From Salinibaculum rarum (lineage in GTDB: Archaea; Halobacteriota; Halobacteria; Halobacteriales; Haloarculaceae): a stretch of 64,000 nt of DNA. The notes under the pieces are model-generated. The model worked only from the letters and a program-made list of their open reading frames with translations, made no database searches and had not been told where the DNA came from. The position numbers and the translations under genes are program-made. Where the stretch lies: NCBI RefSeq assembly GCF_030505615.1, contig NZ_CP129992.1, forward strand, positions 930,001 to 994,000, written 5' to 3'. Positions 52,742-61,652 of this stretch are shown piece by piece (position 1 is the first letter of the stretch; every line of letters starts with the position of its first letter).

Positions 52742-55147
52742 TTACGGCCGATTGTGTTCGTCCCAGAACGACTCGAGTTGGCCTGGCAGGAATTCGGGGG
52801 TCAATCTGACGAACTCGTCGCGCTCACCGGGCGAGAGATAGGGGTGGACGCTGTGGCGCGCGCCCGCCGTAAACCGCCGCCCGACGAACGCGCGCACCCC
52901 GACTTCCTCGACACCACGGATGACCCGGCCGATGGCCTGCCGTGCCCGACGGACCGCCGGCACCGTCAGCGCGTACTCGAAGGCGTCGTCCTCGCCGAAG
53001 GCGTCCGCGTAGGCGCGCCGGACAGCCCGCACCCGCGGCGAGCCGATGTTGACCAGCGGGACCCCAACGACGGCACAGCAGTGGAGTTTCTCGCCGTCGT
53101 AGTCGACACCTTCCGTCAACGTCCCGCGCGTGCTCGTCACCAGCACTTTCCCCTCGCCACGGAAGAACTGCTGTTTGAGCCGTTCGGTCTCCTCGTTTGC
53201 CGAACTCTCGTCGACCAGCACCGGTTTCTCGACCACGTCGGCGAGGTAGTCGCCGGCCCACCCTGCCTCGCGGTAGTTCGGCATCGCTATCAGGACGTTG
53301 CCCGGCGAGCGCGCCAGCGTCCGCAGGACGTGTGCGTACTCGTCGCGGGTCCGGTTCCAGGTGTCGGGGTCTCTGTTCTCCTCCGGGTCGCCGCGATTGT
53401 GCGCGGTAAACGGCGTCGCGTCGACGGTCCAGCTCGCTCGATTCTCCACCGGGAAGGGGAGCTGGTACGTTCGCTCGACGACCGGCCGGTCCGCGCGACG
53501 AAGTGCCTCCAGTCCGGCGACCTCCGAAAATACGTCAAGCGGTTCCAGCGTCGCACTCATCAGGACGCCTCCGCCGAGTCCCTCGAACACCTCGCGCAGC
53601 GAGTCGCCGGGCATACACTCGAAACAGACCAGTCCCGCGGTGTATTGGGTCTGCCAGGGCCGCTCGGCACTGCGCTCGTCGGCCGGCGAGTGTTCGAGTT
53701 CGACCTCCCGGAGATAGCTGGCGTGGTCTGCCTCCCACCAGTGGCTCATGATGGCTCCGACTGCGGTACAGACCGGCGTCCGGGTCAGCCCCAGTTCGTC
53801 GACGGCGTCCTCGACGGCCAGCCCAATCGTGGGGAGTGCCCGCCAGAGGTCGCCGGTATATCCCTCCCGCTGGGCCCACTCGGTCAACTCGTCCTCTTCG
53901 ACCGCTTCGGGGTCGCGGAGCGGGACTTCCAGCGTCCGGTCGGGGAGGACGTCGGTGTTGCCGGCGCGCCACTCCGGGCCGAACTCTTCTGTGAGGTGGT
54001 CGGCGACACGCTCGTCCAGCCAGGTGAGCGTCGCGTCGTAGAAGTCTCGGGCGCGCTCGACCGCATCGAGGGGCACGTCGTGGCTGGCCAGGCAGTCCCG
54101 GACCTGCTGTTTGTGTTCGGCGGTCTGGCGGGCCCGCGCCAGGAGTTGCTCGCAGTCGTTGCGCGCCCGCTTGAGCGTCGCGCGACCGACTCGTTTGGAG
54201 AGCAAATCGCGCACGCGCTCTTCGAGTCGGTGGGCCTCGTCGACGACGACGAAGGTATTCTCGTCTAAAATCGACTCCAGCAGCGGCCGCGAGTCGGGGT
54301 CGAACAGGTGGTTGTAGTTGCCGACGACGACGTCTGCCTCTTCCAGTAAGACGCCCATCACGCGGTGTGGACAGGTGCCCCGCTCGGTCGCCGCCGGGAG
54401 GTAGTCGTCGGCGGTGACGACGTGGCCCTCCCCCACCGAGAAGTCGACTGGCGAGCCCTTGTTCCGGGCGAACCAGTCGGCCTCGAACGGGCAGTACAAC
54501 GGCGTGTCGTCGCCCTCGGCCATCGACTCGGGGGCGCTGGGCTGGCTCGTGCGGTACGGGCTGGTCGCGCCCGCGGTTTCGAGTGCGTCCTCGAACGTCT
54601 GCTGGCCCGGGCCGTCGGGACGGGCGTGTTTGGCGAGGTCGCTGCCAAGCTGGGGGTCCCACCAGATTTCCTCGCTCTCGCCGCCGACCGAGGCGCTGGC
54701 GACCGCGCGGTCGTCGCTCCTGTTGTCACTCTCGACCAGTCGTGCGGTGTTCTCCCGGAGGTCCTCACACCGGTCGTGCGTGCTCACGTCGTCGGGGAAG
54801 GTCCCTTCGCGGCCGTACGGACAGAGGTCGCGTTTGCCGACAAGCGAGATGCCGGTCAGGGGCTCTTCCAGTCCGGCGTTCATGGTCCGCAGGTCGTCGA
54901 CGAACTGCTGGAGTTGCTGTTTGACCGGCGTGACGGCGACGATGCGGTCGTACTCTCCGTCTCGAACCAGCGTCGCGCCGGCGGTCAGCGCGGCCATCGT
55001 CTTGCCCGTACCACAGGGCCCCTCCATCGCGAGATAGCCGTTCGCGCGCCCGACCTGGATAGCCGACTCGACGGCGTCGGCCTGGTTGTCGTACGGCTGG
55101 TCGAAGCCGAAAAAGTCCTGCCAGTCGACGGTCTCGGAGTCGGGCAT
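52742..55147 (-). CDS. XPD/DinG-type Fe-S DNA helicase
   Basis: The 801-residue protein has Walker A GPCGTGKT (43-50), DEAH box VVVDEAHRLEERV, and late motifs VLVTSTRGTLTEGVDY and QAIGRVIRG. Four cysteines (C109, C127, C219, C259) lie between motifs Ia and II, as for the XPD [4Fe-4S] cluster, though spacing is much wider than in typical XPD because of an acidic insertion (about 130-215). It unwinds DNA 5'-3' in repair. Gene is monocistronic. Confidence 0.88.
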   Translation of the reverse strand: MPDSETVDWQDFFGFDQPYDNQADAVESAIQVGRANGYLAMEGPCGTGKTMAALTAGATLVRDGEYDRIVAVTPVKQQLQQFVDDLRTMNAGLEEPLTGISLVGKRDLCPYGREGTFPDDVSTHDRCEDLRENTARLVESDNRSDDRAVASASVGGESEEIWWDPQLGSDLAKHARPDGPGQQTFEDALETAGATSPYRTSQPSAPESMAEGDDTPLYCPFEADWFARNKGSPVDFSVGEGHVVTADDYLPAATERGTCPHRVMGVLLEEADVVVGNYNHLFDPDSRPLLESILDENTFVVVDEAHRLEERVRDLLSKRVGRATLKRARNDCEQLLARARQTAEHKQQVRDCLASHDVPLDAVERARDFYDATLTWLDERVADHLTEEFGPEWRAGNTDVLPDRTLEVPLRDPEAVEEDELTEWAQREGYTGDLWRALPTIGLAVEDAVDELGLTRTPVCTAVGAIMSHWWEADHASYLREVELEHSPADERSAERPWQTQYTAGLVCFECMPGDSLREVFEGLGGGVLMSATLEPLDVFSEVAGLEALRRADRPVVERTYQLPFPVENRASWTVDATPFTAHNRGDPEENRDPDTWNRTRDEYAHVLRTLARSPGNVLIAMPNYREAGWAGDYLADVVEKPVLVDESSANEETERLKQQFFRGEGKVLVTSTRGTLTEGVDYDGEKLHCCAVVGVPLVNIGSPRVRAVRRAYADAFGEDDAFEYALTVPAVRRARQAIGRVIRGVEEVGVRAFVGRRFTAGARHSVHPYLSPGERDEFVRLTPEFLPGQLESFWDEHNRP

Positions 55148-55201
55148 TCAGTGGTACTGTGTCGTGCTCACCTTTGAACCTCAGGAATCGACCCGGTGCT
55201 G

Positions 55202-56320
55202 TCAGTCGAAAAACTCGACCAGCCGCTCGGCGGCCGTCTCGACGCGGTCGGTCGTCAGCGAGAAGCGTATCCAGTCGGCCCGGGCCTCGCCGAAGGCTTC
55301 GCCTGGCATCCCGGCGACGCCGCCCTCGTCGATGAGTCGTTCGACGTTTTCGAAAGTGCCGGGGAAGTCGGGGAACCGTGCCATCACGTAGAACGCGCCC
55401 TCTGGTTCGGTGTACTCGGCACCGACGGCATCGAGCGCGTCGGTGAAGGTGTCGATTCGCTCGCGAAGGCGCGTTCGCACGTCTTCGTAGTAGTCGGGCC
55501 CCGTGTTCCGGAGCGCGTGCAACACGGCCGCCTGTGCCGGGCGGGAGCCGGTGACGTTCGTCAACATGTGGCGTGTGCGCGCCTCGTCGAGCAGATTTCC
55601 GTGGGGGCCGTCGGGATGCGGGAAGACGGCGTAGCCGACCCGCCAGCCGGTGATTGCCATCGACTTCGAGAACGCGTTGGTGACGACCCGGTGTGGGGAG
55701 TCGACGGCCAGGGCCGACTCGAAGCGTCCGGCGTAATCGAAGTGGTCGTACACCTCGTCGCTCACGAGGAGTGCGTCGTTTGCCTCGGCAATCTCGACCA
55801 GTCGCTCGACGGTCTTGGCGCTGTAGGTGACGCCCATCGGATTGTTGGGGGTGTTGGCGACGATGACCGCGGTGTCACCGCTGGCGGCCTCGGCGATGGC
55901 GGCCGCGTCGGCGTGGCCGTCCTCGGCGGCGGGAACGAGCGTGATGTCGGCACCGAGGAAGTTCGCACGCCCGGCATAGTAGGGATAGACGGGGTCGGTG
56001 AGCAGGATTTCGTCGCCGGACATGGCCTCGAGCCCGCCGGCCATCGCGAGGTGGTTGGCCTCGCCGGTTCCGTTGGTGACGATAATCTGTTCGCTGTCGA
56101 CGCCGCGGCGCTGGGCGAGTTCTTCACGGAGCCCGCGGAGGCCGACGCTGGCGGGATACTGGAAGTCGGCGGGGTCGGCGTCGGCGTAGTCGCGCAGCCC
56201 CTCACGAAGCGCTTCCGGGGGGTCCCAGTCGGGGCTGCCGCTGACCATCTCGACCACGTCGCGGTCGGCGGCCGCCGCGTACTGGATGACGCGGTAAAAC
56301 TGCGGCGTCTCGTAGTCCAT
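55202..56320 (-). CDS. PLP-dependent aminotransferase, class I/II
   Basis: The 372-residue protein is a fold-type I aminotransferase: VSGSPDWDPPEALREGL (substrate arm), VTNGTGEANHLA, NTPNNPMGV, SDEVYDHFDYAG, and catalytic Lys in NAFSKSMAITGWRVGY. A conserved Arg in WIRFSLTTDR binds the substrate carboxylate. Tyr after the third motif (VYPYYAG) holds PLP. Aspartate or aromatic aminotransferase-like; specificity cannot be set. Monocistronic. Confidence 0.88.
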   Translation of the reverse strand: MDYETPQFYRVIQYAAAADRDVVEMVSGSPDWDPPEALREGLRDYADADPADFQYPASVGLRGLREELAQRRGVDSEQIIVTNGTGEANHLAMAGGLEAMSGDEILLTDPVYPYYAGRANFLGADITLVPAAEDGHADAAAIAEAASGDTAVIVANTPNNPMGVTYSAKTVERLVEIAEANDALLVSDEVYDHFDYAGRFESALAVDSPHRVVTNAFSKSMAITGWRVGYAVFPHPDGPHGNLLDEARTRHMLTNVTGSRPAQAAVLHALRNTGPDYYEDVRTRLRERIDTFTDALDAVGAEYTEPEGAFYVMARFPDFPGTFENVERLIDEGGVAGMPGEAFGEARADWIRFSLTTDRVETAAERLVEFFD

Positions 56321-56547
56321 ACCCGTCGGTGGTGGCGCGGCCTACCTGTCTCTTTTCGTCTCCGACGAGCTACGGCAGGGGGCAAACAGGCGACACGAGA
56401 GGACACGACGCGGTGTGTCGCACACCCGCGAGCCGCGCCGTGGCAGCGGTCAGTGCATGGTCCTGGGCTGGTCGCGGCTTCGGTCTTGAACATTTGGCTT
56501 CGGTCGGCGGCCGTACGCTTTTCGGTGATTCGGCCGTTGGCTGTTGC
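56321..56547. other. Intergenic stretch without gene
   Basis: These 227 bp separate divergent aminotransferase and pncC genes. I see one inverted repeat, GGTGTG-TCG-CACACC (56412-56426), and a direct repeat of GGCTTCGGTC (about 56474 and 56500). No coding sequence is visible and no clear TATA box was found. Confidence 0.4.
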
Positions 56548-57072
56548 ATGAACACGACAGCGCGGCCAGTCGAAGAGCGGGTCGCCGATACGCTCCGGGA
56601 CGCAGACGCGACGGTCGCCGTCGCGGAGGCAGCTACAGGCGGGCTGGTTGCAACGCTGCTCACCACGCCGCCGGGTGCGAGTGACTACTTCGATCGTGCG
56701 TACGTCACGTACGCGTACGACGCACTCCGCGAGGAGTTGGCCGTCTCCAGGGAGACACTGGACGAACACGGTGCTGTCAGTGCCCCGACGGTCCGGGAGA
56801 TGGCACAGGCCGCACGGGACCGCGCGCGAACAGATTTCGGCGTGGCGACGGCGGCGGTTGCCGGTCCCGGCGGCGGCACCGACGAGCGACCAGTGGGGAC
56901 GGTGTTCGTGGCCGTCGCGTCGGCCGCCCCCTGGGAGAGTGGTGACTCGACGACGACGGTCGAACGCTACACGGTCGACGGTGACAGAGACGGGGTGCGC
57001 GAGCAGGCGGCCAGACAGGCGTTGCGCGACCTCGCGGCGGCCGTGCAGGATGGCGAACAACAAGGTTTGTGA
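56548..57072 (+). CDS. pncC: CinA-type nicotinamide-nucleotide amidase
   Basis: The ATG at 56548 gives 174 residues: VAVAEAATGGLVATLLTTPPGASDYFDRAYVTYA, then EHGAVSAPTVREMAQAARDRARTDFGVATAAVAGPGGG and a GTVFVAV strand. This is the CinA C-terminal/PncC fold that deamidates nicotinamide mononucleotide in NAD recycling. The usual ES-T-GG of the active site is replaced by EAATGG (Ser to Ala), which could alter activity. Longer upstream frame is noncoding. Confidence 0.85.
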   Translation: MNTTARPVEERVADTLRDADATVAVAEAATGGLVATLLTTPPGASDYFDRAYVTYAYDALREELAVSRETLDEHGAVSAPTVREMAQAARDRARTDFGVATAAVAGPGGGTDERPVGTVFVAVASAAPWESGDSTTTVERYTVDGDRDGVREQAARQALRDLAAAVQDGEQQGL

Positions 57073-57096
57073 GTCTGCCCGCCGACGTCCTCAGCG

Positions 57097-57579
57097 ATGA
57101 ACAAACGTGGGCACGTACTCAACGCTGTTTTGTTGGCAATCGGGTTGGGGTACGTCCTCGAACCGTCGGGTGACGTCGAGACGTTCGTGACTATCGCGGA
57201 GGTGTTCGTCCCCGTCGTCCTCGGTGCGCTGTTCCCCGACGTGGACACGGCCTTTGGCAAACACCGGAAGTCGCTGCACAACCTCCTCGTGTTGGGTATC
57301 GTCGCGGCCTACCCGTTTTACTTCGGGAACCTCCAGTGGGTCTGGCTCGGCGTCCTCACACACTACATCCTGGACGTCCTCGGGACTACACGGGGTATCG
57401 CACTCTTCTATCCCGCCTGGGACAAGGAGTTCGACGTTCCCTTCGGGATTCCGGTCGACAGCAAGTACACCGACCTGATGATGTTCAGCATCACGGCCGT
57501 CGAGATTGCGGGCATCTATCTGCTGGTGACCTACGGGACGCCGGCCATCGTCGAGGCCCAGCAGGCGATTGGCATCTAG
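57097..57579 (+). CDS. YdjM-like membrane-bound metal-dependent hydrolase
   Basis: The 160-residue protein has four or so hydrophobic helices and the metal-binding pattern GHVLNAV near the start, FPDVDTAFGKHRKSLHN in the middle and THYILDVLG later (His/Asp residues typical of YdjM/DUF457 proteins). Enzymatic activity in this family is not well established. It starts 24 bp after pncC and may be co-transcribed. It overlaps the convergent PHP gene by 4 bp. Confidence 0.75.
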   Translation: MNKRGHVLNAVLLAIGLGYVLEPSGDVETFVTIAEVFVPVVLGALFPDVDTAFGKHRKSLHNLLVLGIVAAYPFYFGNLQWVWLGVLTHYILDVLGTTRGIALFYPAWDKEFDVPFGIPVDSKYTDLMMFSITAVEIAGIYLLVTYGTPAIVEAQQAIGI

Positions 57580-58331
57580 TAGACGCTGCTGTCCTCGAAG
57601 GCACCGCCGTAAGCGACGTGGTCGGGGTGGGTCGGCTCCGTCCCTGAGAGGTAGACCCGGTCGAGTTTCTTCCAGGTGTTCTCGTAGCCGATGTGTGCCA
57701 TCTCGATGGCGCGGCGCCCGAGATGTTCGAGCCCGTCGCGGTGGGTGGCCGTCCGCGGGGTCCCGTCTCTGAGCGCGTCGTGGAGGTCCGCGGCGGTGTC
57801 GATGGCACACTCGAAGGTCGTCCAGCACTCGCCGATAGTCCCCGGGAGGTGGGCGTACGAGGAGGTAAAGCCCGGAATGTCGAACTCCGCGGCGAGTGCG
57901 CGGGCACGCCGGTTGTCCCTGGGGAGGTGTTTCGGATTGTACACCTCGATTGCATCGACGATGTCACGGTACGCCCGGATGTGGTCGCGTTCGAGGCTGA
58001 TGGTGAGAAAGCCGGGGTGTGGGACACAGACGACGGCGTCCTGTTTGGCGAGTTCGTTTACCGCGCCATCGAGCGTGAGAAAGTCCGGAATCCCCCGCTG
58101 TAAGTCAAGCGCGAGGACGTGTCGACGGTGCCGCCAGTCACCGGTGAACAGTTCCCGCGCGGGCACCACGAGCAGGTCGTCGTCGCTAAACCGTTCGGCG
58201 CGCTCGCGAATTGTCGACCAGCGCGTAAAGTGGGGCGCGTAGACGAGGACGTCGATGCCGCGGCGCTTGGCGCGCGCGGCGACCCGCTCGTCGAGTATCT
58301 TCACGTGCATATCGACGCGTGTCGTCGTCAC
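57576..58331 (-). CDS. PHP-domain phosphoesterase-like protein
   Basis: The 251-residue protein starts at GTG 58331 (MTTTRVDMHVKILDERVAARAKRRGIDVLVYAPHFTRW). It follows PHP organisation with ARELFTGDWRHRRHVLALDL, VVCVPHPGF and FTSSYAHLPGTIG, but the first motif is MHVK rather than HxH, so one metal ligand is missing. Haloarchaeal PHP relatives often share this variant as far as I recall. It may hydrolyse a phosphate ester with altered metal use, or be inactive. Confidence 0.72.
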   Translation of the reverse strand: MTTTRVDMHVKILDERVAARAKRRGIDVLVYAPHFTRWSTIRERAERFSDDDLLVVPARELFTGDWRHRRHVLALDLQRGIPDFLTLDGAVNELAKQDAVVCVPHPGFLTISLERDHIRAYRDIVDAIEVYNPKHLPRDNRRARALAAEFDIPGFTSSYAHLPGTIGECWTTFECAIDTAADLHDALRDGTPRTATHRDGLEHLGRRAIEMAHIGYENTWKKLDRVYLSGTEPTHPDHVAYGGAFEDSSVY

Positions 58332-58422
58332 TGGCGGCGGATTCGGTGGTATATCGGTTAGGACTTTCTATTGTCCTCGGGAGGAACGTTTTTATCGCCA
58401 GAGGGTGTCTCATCCGACAGAA

Positions 58423-58719
58423 ATGGCTCGCTGGGAGTGCGCCATCGAAGGCGACGATACCACGTTCGACCGGGTCGAGGACCTCATCGTCCACCAGGCG
58501 ACCGACCACGACAAAATCGAATGCAAGGTCTGTGGCACTGTCGTTCCCGATGGCTACTTCGCTATCCGCCACGCCTTCGACGAGCACTCGCGTGCGGACT
58601 ACGTCCGCGCCTACGACGCGAGTGCGGCCGACGTCCGCCGGCGCGAGAACATCAAAGAGGACATTGAGGACGCCGCCGACATCCGGGAAGTCGTCGACCG
58701 TATCGAAGGGAACGGGTAG
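58423..58719 (+). CDS. Small zinc-finger protein, C2H2-like
   Basis: The ATG at 58423 gives 98 residues. CKVCGTVVPDGYFAIRHAFDEH provides two Cys and two His for a zinc site. The flanks are acidic helices, VEDLIVHQATDHDKIE and ENIKEDIEDAADIREVVDRIEG. TTTTTATC is about 30 bp upstream, so a leaderless start is likely. A T-run (58753-58760) downstream probably terminates it. Function unknown, nucleic-acid or protein binding likely. Confidence 0.7.
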   Translation: MARWECAIEGDDTTFDRVEDLIVHQATDHDKIECKVCGTVVPDGYFAIRHAFDEHSRADYVRAYDASAADVRRRENIKEDIEDAADIREVVDRIEGNG

Positions 58720-58780
58720 TCGCGCCCTCCGAAGAACGTCGGCACCGACCCGCTTTTTTTGTATAATTAGATTGTGTACT

Positions 58781-58786
58781 TATATC
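58781..58786 (+). promoter_or_regulatory. TATA box of the soluble transducer gene
   Basis: TTATAT is centred 27 bp before the ATG at 58810, following a T-rich terminator-like run at 58753-58760. Confidence 0.55.
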
Positions 58787-58809
58787 CGTCTGCTTTCGTG
58801 GTATGGCTA

Positions 58810-60390
58810 ATGACAAAGCGCGAGTCTTCGGACGCTGCAAGTGGGACGGCAGACAAGACATCCGGGCCCGACAAGTCGGGAACCGGCCAGACGCGAACTG
58901 ACGGGGGCGCACTCGCCGATGGGGACGCCAGTGGGGGCGCGCAGAGTCCACTCGACTACCACGCAATCCTGAATCACATTGACACGCCGATTTTCGTGGT
59001 GGATGCTGACGGCGAAATCACGAACTGGAACCGGTCGCTCCAGCAACTCACCGGCGAGTCCGAGGAGGGGGCCAGAGAACTGCAGGCCGAACACGGGGTC
59101 ATCGGCCCGGCGTTTTACCACGACGGTCGCCGGTCGATGACGCTGGCCGAGAAGGTACTGGAAGCCCCCGAGAGCGCCGACCAGGAACACGGTGTCCCCC
59201 GCGTCGACGACGTCGATTACACGCTGTATGCCGACGAGAGCGTGATGAAAGACTCACGCGGCAGGGAACGCCACATCGAGTTCAGCGCCGCGCCCATCTA
59301 CGAGAACGGCGAGCTCGCGGGCGTCGTCGAGATGATTCACGACCGCACCGAGGACGCACTCCAGCAACAGCAACTCCAGGCGATGGTCACCGAACTCCAG
59401 GACACGATGGGGGAAATCGAAGCCGGGAATCTGAAGGCCCGCGCCTCGGTCGAGGAGACAGACCACATCGACGACGACCTCGTCGGCGTCGTCGATTCGC
59501 TCAACCAGATGGCAGAGCGCCTCTCCGGTATCGTCGCCGACGTGGCAGACCAGACCGGTGACCTCCACGATTCTGTCGAGTCGGTCGCCGACACCAGCCA
59601 GCACATTTCGACGCTCGCCGACGAGCAATCCGAGACACTGGCGACTGTCAGCGACGAGGTGGCAAACCTCTCGGCGACCATCGAGGAGATTGCCTCGACT
59701 AGCGACGAGGTCGCGTCGACGGCGCACAACGCCGACGACGCTGCTACAGAGGTCCAGGAGACCGCCGAGCAGACACAGGCAGTGATGGAAGACGTCTCCG
59801 AATCGGCCAACGCAGTCGCCGCGGACGTCGAGACACTCCGCAAGCGCGTCGAAGAAGTTGACGAGATTGTCGAGGTCATCGATGACATCGCAGAACAGAC
59901 GAACATGCTCGCGCTGAACGCCTCTATCGAGGCCGCGCGCGCCGGCGAGGCCGGTTCTGGCTTTGCCGTCGTCGCCGACGAGGTCAAGTCGCTGGCCGAG
60001 GAGTCACAGCAACGCGCCGGCGAAATCGAGAAGATGGTCTCGCGTATCAAAGCCGACACCCGCGACACCGTCGAGAACCTCGAAGAGACCAACAGACAGG
60101 TCGAACGCGGCCTCGAACAGGTCGAAGACTCGACTGCGGCGCTGACTGACATCGTCACTGCCGTTGAGGAAGCCGCCGAGGGCATCGAGCAAGTCTCCGA
60201 TGCGACCGACGACCAGGCGACGAGCACAGAGCAAATCGCGAGTATGCTCGACGAAGTCGTCACTCGCGCCGAAGAGGTCTCCGACGAGGTCCAGACCGCG
60301 GCCGCCACCAGCGAGGAACAGGCCGAGAAAGTCGACGAGATTCACGATACCGTCCACCGCCTCGCCACCGAAGCCTACGTCGACCAATAG
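58810..60390 (+). CDS. Soluble PAS-containing chemotaxis transducer (Htr)
   Basis: The ATG at 58810 is supported by the TATA box 27 bp upstream. The 526-residue protein has a disordered N-terminus (1-45), a PAS domain (about 48-170: [51 protein letters not shown]), and a long coiled-coil MCP module with the signalling tip [38 protein letters not shown]. There is no TM helix, so it senses a cytoplasmic signal or redox state. No Cys is visible in the PAS core for flavin linkage. Followed by the 86-residue coiled-coil gene. Confidence 0.88.
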   Translation: MTKRESSDAASGTADKTSGPDKSGTGQTRTDGGALADGDASGGAQSPLDYHAILNHIDTPIFVVDADGEITNWNRSLQQLTGESEEGARELQAEHGVIGPAFYHDGRRSMTLAEKVLEAPESADQEHGVPRVDDVDYTLYADESVMKDSRGRERHIEFSAAPIYENGELAGVVEMIHDRTEDALQQQQLQAMVTELQDTMGEIEAGNLKARASVEETDHIDDDLVGVVDSLNQMAERLSGIVADVADQTGDLHDSVESVADTSQHISTLADEQSETLATVSDEVANLSATIEEIASTSDEVASTAHNADDAATEVQETAEQTQAVMEDVSESANAVAADVETLRKRVEEVDEIVEVIDDIAEQTNMLALNASIEAARAGEAGSGFAVVADEVKSLAEESQQRAGEIEKMVSRIKADTRDTVENLEETNRQVERGLEQVEDSTAALTDIVTAVEEAAEGIEQVSDATDDQATSTEQIASMLDEVVTRAEEVSDEVQTAAATSEEQAEKVDEIHDTVHRLATEAYVDQ

Positions 60391-60459
60391 CGCGCTCTGT
60401 CGAAACCTCCTAACGAGTTTGGCACTGCTACCATTCTCGTGTGGTCCAATGCTACGTGT

Positions 60460-60720
60460 ATGGACAACACGACTGCAGACGACGGCGGTATCGGTGACGC
60501 GCTCTCGATGCTCGGCGATTCGATGGACGAGTTGAGTACCGACCTGACGGGTCTCGGGAGCGCAGTTGCCAAACTCGAAGCGTCGACGCGCTCGCTGAGC
60601 GAGCAACAGCGGAAGGTGTCACGGGAGATGAGCGCCACTGTAGACTCCCTCCGCGACGAACAGGCGTCCCGCACGGCCCGGACGACTGACGCGTCCTTTT
60701 CTGCCGCTGCTGACGACTGA
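60460..60720 (+). CDS. Small coiled-coil protein downstream of the transducer
   Basis: The ATG at 60460 gives 86 residues, soluble and mostly helical. The heptad-like core (MLGDSMDELSTDLTGLGSAVAKLEASTRSLSEQQRKVSREMSATVDSLRDEQ, about residues 18-70) is flanked by disordered Asp/Thr/Ser tails. It lies 69 bp after the transducer on the same strand and might bind its coiled coil. No domain is recognised. Confidence 0.6.
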   Translation: MDNTTADDGGIGDALSMLGDSMDELSTDLTGLGSAVAKLEASTRSLSEQQRKVSREMSATVDSLRDEQASRTARTTDASFSAAADD

Positions 60721-60774
60721 CTGCAGAAGAAACCCGACACTGCCACCCACTCAGACGGTAGCAACGCGTGAATA

Positions 60775-61398
60775 CTACCGCTCTTCAGAATCCAGCACTC
60801 GAATCTGGTCACCACGCACGGTAACCGGAATCGGGACCGTCGCTTCGTACAGTTCCACGGTGACCTGGTCTTTGCCCTCGTCGATGCGCTGGACCTGCGC
60901 TTTCTCGCCTTTGAACGGGCCGGCGATGAGTTCGACGATGTCTCCTTCGGCGATACCTTCCACGTCCGGTTTCGGCGAGAGGAAGTGCTCGACCTCCGAG
61001 ATGGAGGACTCCCCGGGGACGACGCCGTTGGCGTGGGGAATCTCGTCGAGGATGCGGTCGAAGACGTTGTGGTCGTCCGCTTCGACCATCACGTAGGAGG
61101 TCAGCGAATCCGGCGCGAGCGCGGCGTGAATCGAGGGCTCCTCGCGGTTCATAATCATGTCCGCGACGGTCCGCTCCTGGCTCGCGGTCGTCTTGATGGC
61201 GTAGATGCCGGTGTCGTACTCTTTCTGCTCGGGTTCCTCGTCGTCGACGTCCGACTCGTCGTCCATGTCGGCGGGCTCTGCATCGAGGAGGTCGCTATCC
61301 TCGTCGGGTTCGGGGTCGGCGTCGAGTGGATTCTCGCCGGGCCCGGCGCTGAGTGGGTCCTGTGGCGAGTTCCCGTCGAAATCGTCCTCGTCCATCAT
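60775..61398 (-). CDS. spt5: Spt5/NusG transcription elongation factor with extended acidic N-terminus
   Basis: The 207-residue protein has an acidic N-terminal extension (about 1-60, Asp/Glu/Pro-rich), an NGN domain (about 63-148: GIYAIKTTASQERTVADMI, SYVMVEADD, HANGVV) and a C-terminal KOW domain (IAEGDIVELIAGPFKGEKAQVQRID, VTVRGDQIRVL). Typical archaeal Spt5 is about 145-150 residues, so the extension is the unusual part. It binds the RNAP clamp and promotes processivity. ATG 61398 overlaps the secE stop (ATGA); a second in-frame ATG is at 61395. Confidence 0.92.
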   Translation of the reverse strand: MMDEDDFDGNSPQDPLSAGPGENPLDADPEPDEDSDLLDAEPADMDDESDVDDEEPEQKEYDTGIYAIKTTASQERTVADMIMNREEPSIHAALAPDSLTSYVMVEADDHNVFDRILDEIPHANGVVPGESSISEVEHFLSPKPDVEGIAEGDIVELIAGPFKGEKAQVQRIDEGKDQVTVELYEATVPIPVTVRGDQIRVLDSEER

Positions 61399-61568
61399 GG
61401 ACCACCTGGGATGAAGAACATAATCGTGTAAATCAGGAAGCCCAGAATGCCGACGAGCGCGATGCCGGCCCCCGCAATCTTGGCCACCTGCGAAAACTCC
61501 TCCCAGGAGGGCGTACTCGCCAGTTTGAGTACGCGGACGTACGAACTGAGGTCCGTGGGCGTGTTCAT
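61395..61568 (-). CDS. secE: SecE/Sec61gamma
   Basis: This 57-residue gene, translated by hand from the minus strand, begins MNTPTDLSSYVRVLKLAS and continues PSWEEFSQVAKIAGAGIALVG, then a single TM helix (about 33-52) ending PGGP. An amphipathic helix with the conserved W-E-E-F pattern followed by one TM is typical of archaeal SecE. It stabilises SecY. Its stop overlaps spt5 by 4 bp; it lies between ftsZ and spt5. Confidence 0.9.
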   Translation of the reverse strand: MNTPTDLSSYVRVLKLASTPSWEEFSQVAKIAGAGIALVGILGFLIYTIMFFIPGGP

Positions 61569-61652
61569 GGGGCGTGATTGCCACTCGGTGCTTTTCTATC
61601 TTCCGACACCGACGGATACCCCGACAGCGAATCTGAAAGAAAACCTGTTCCG

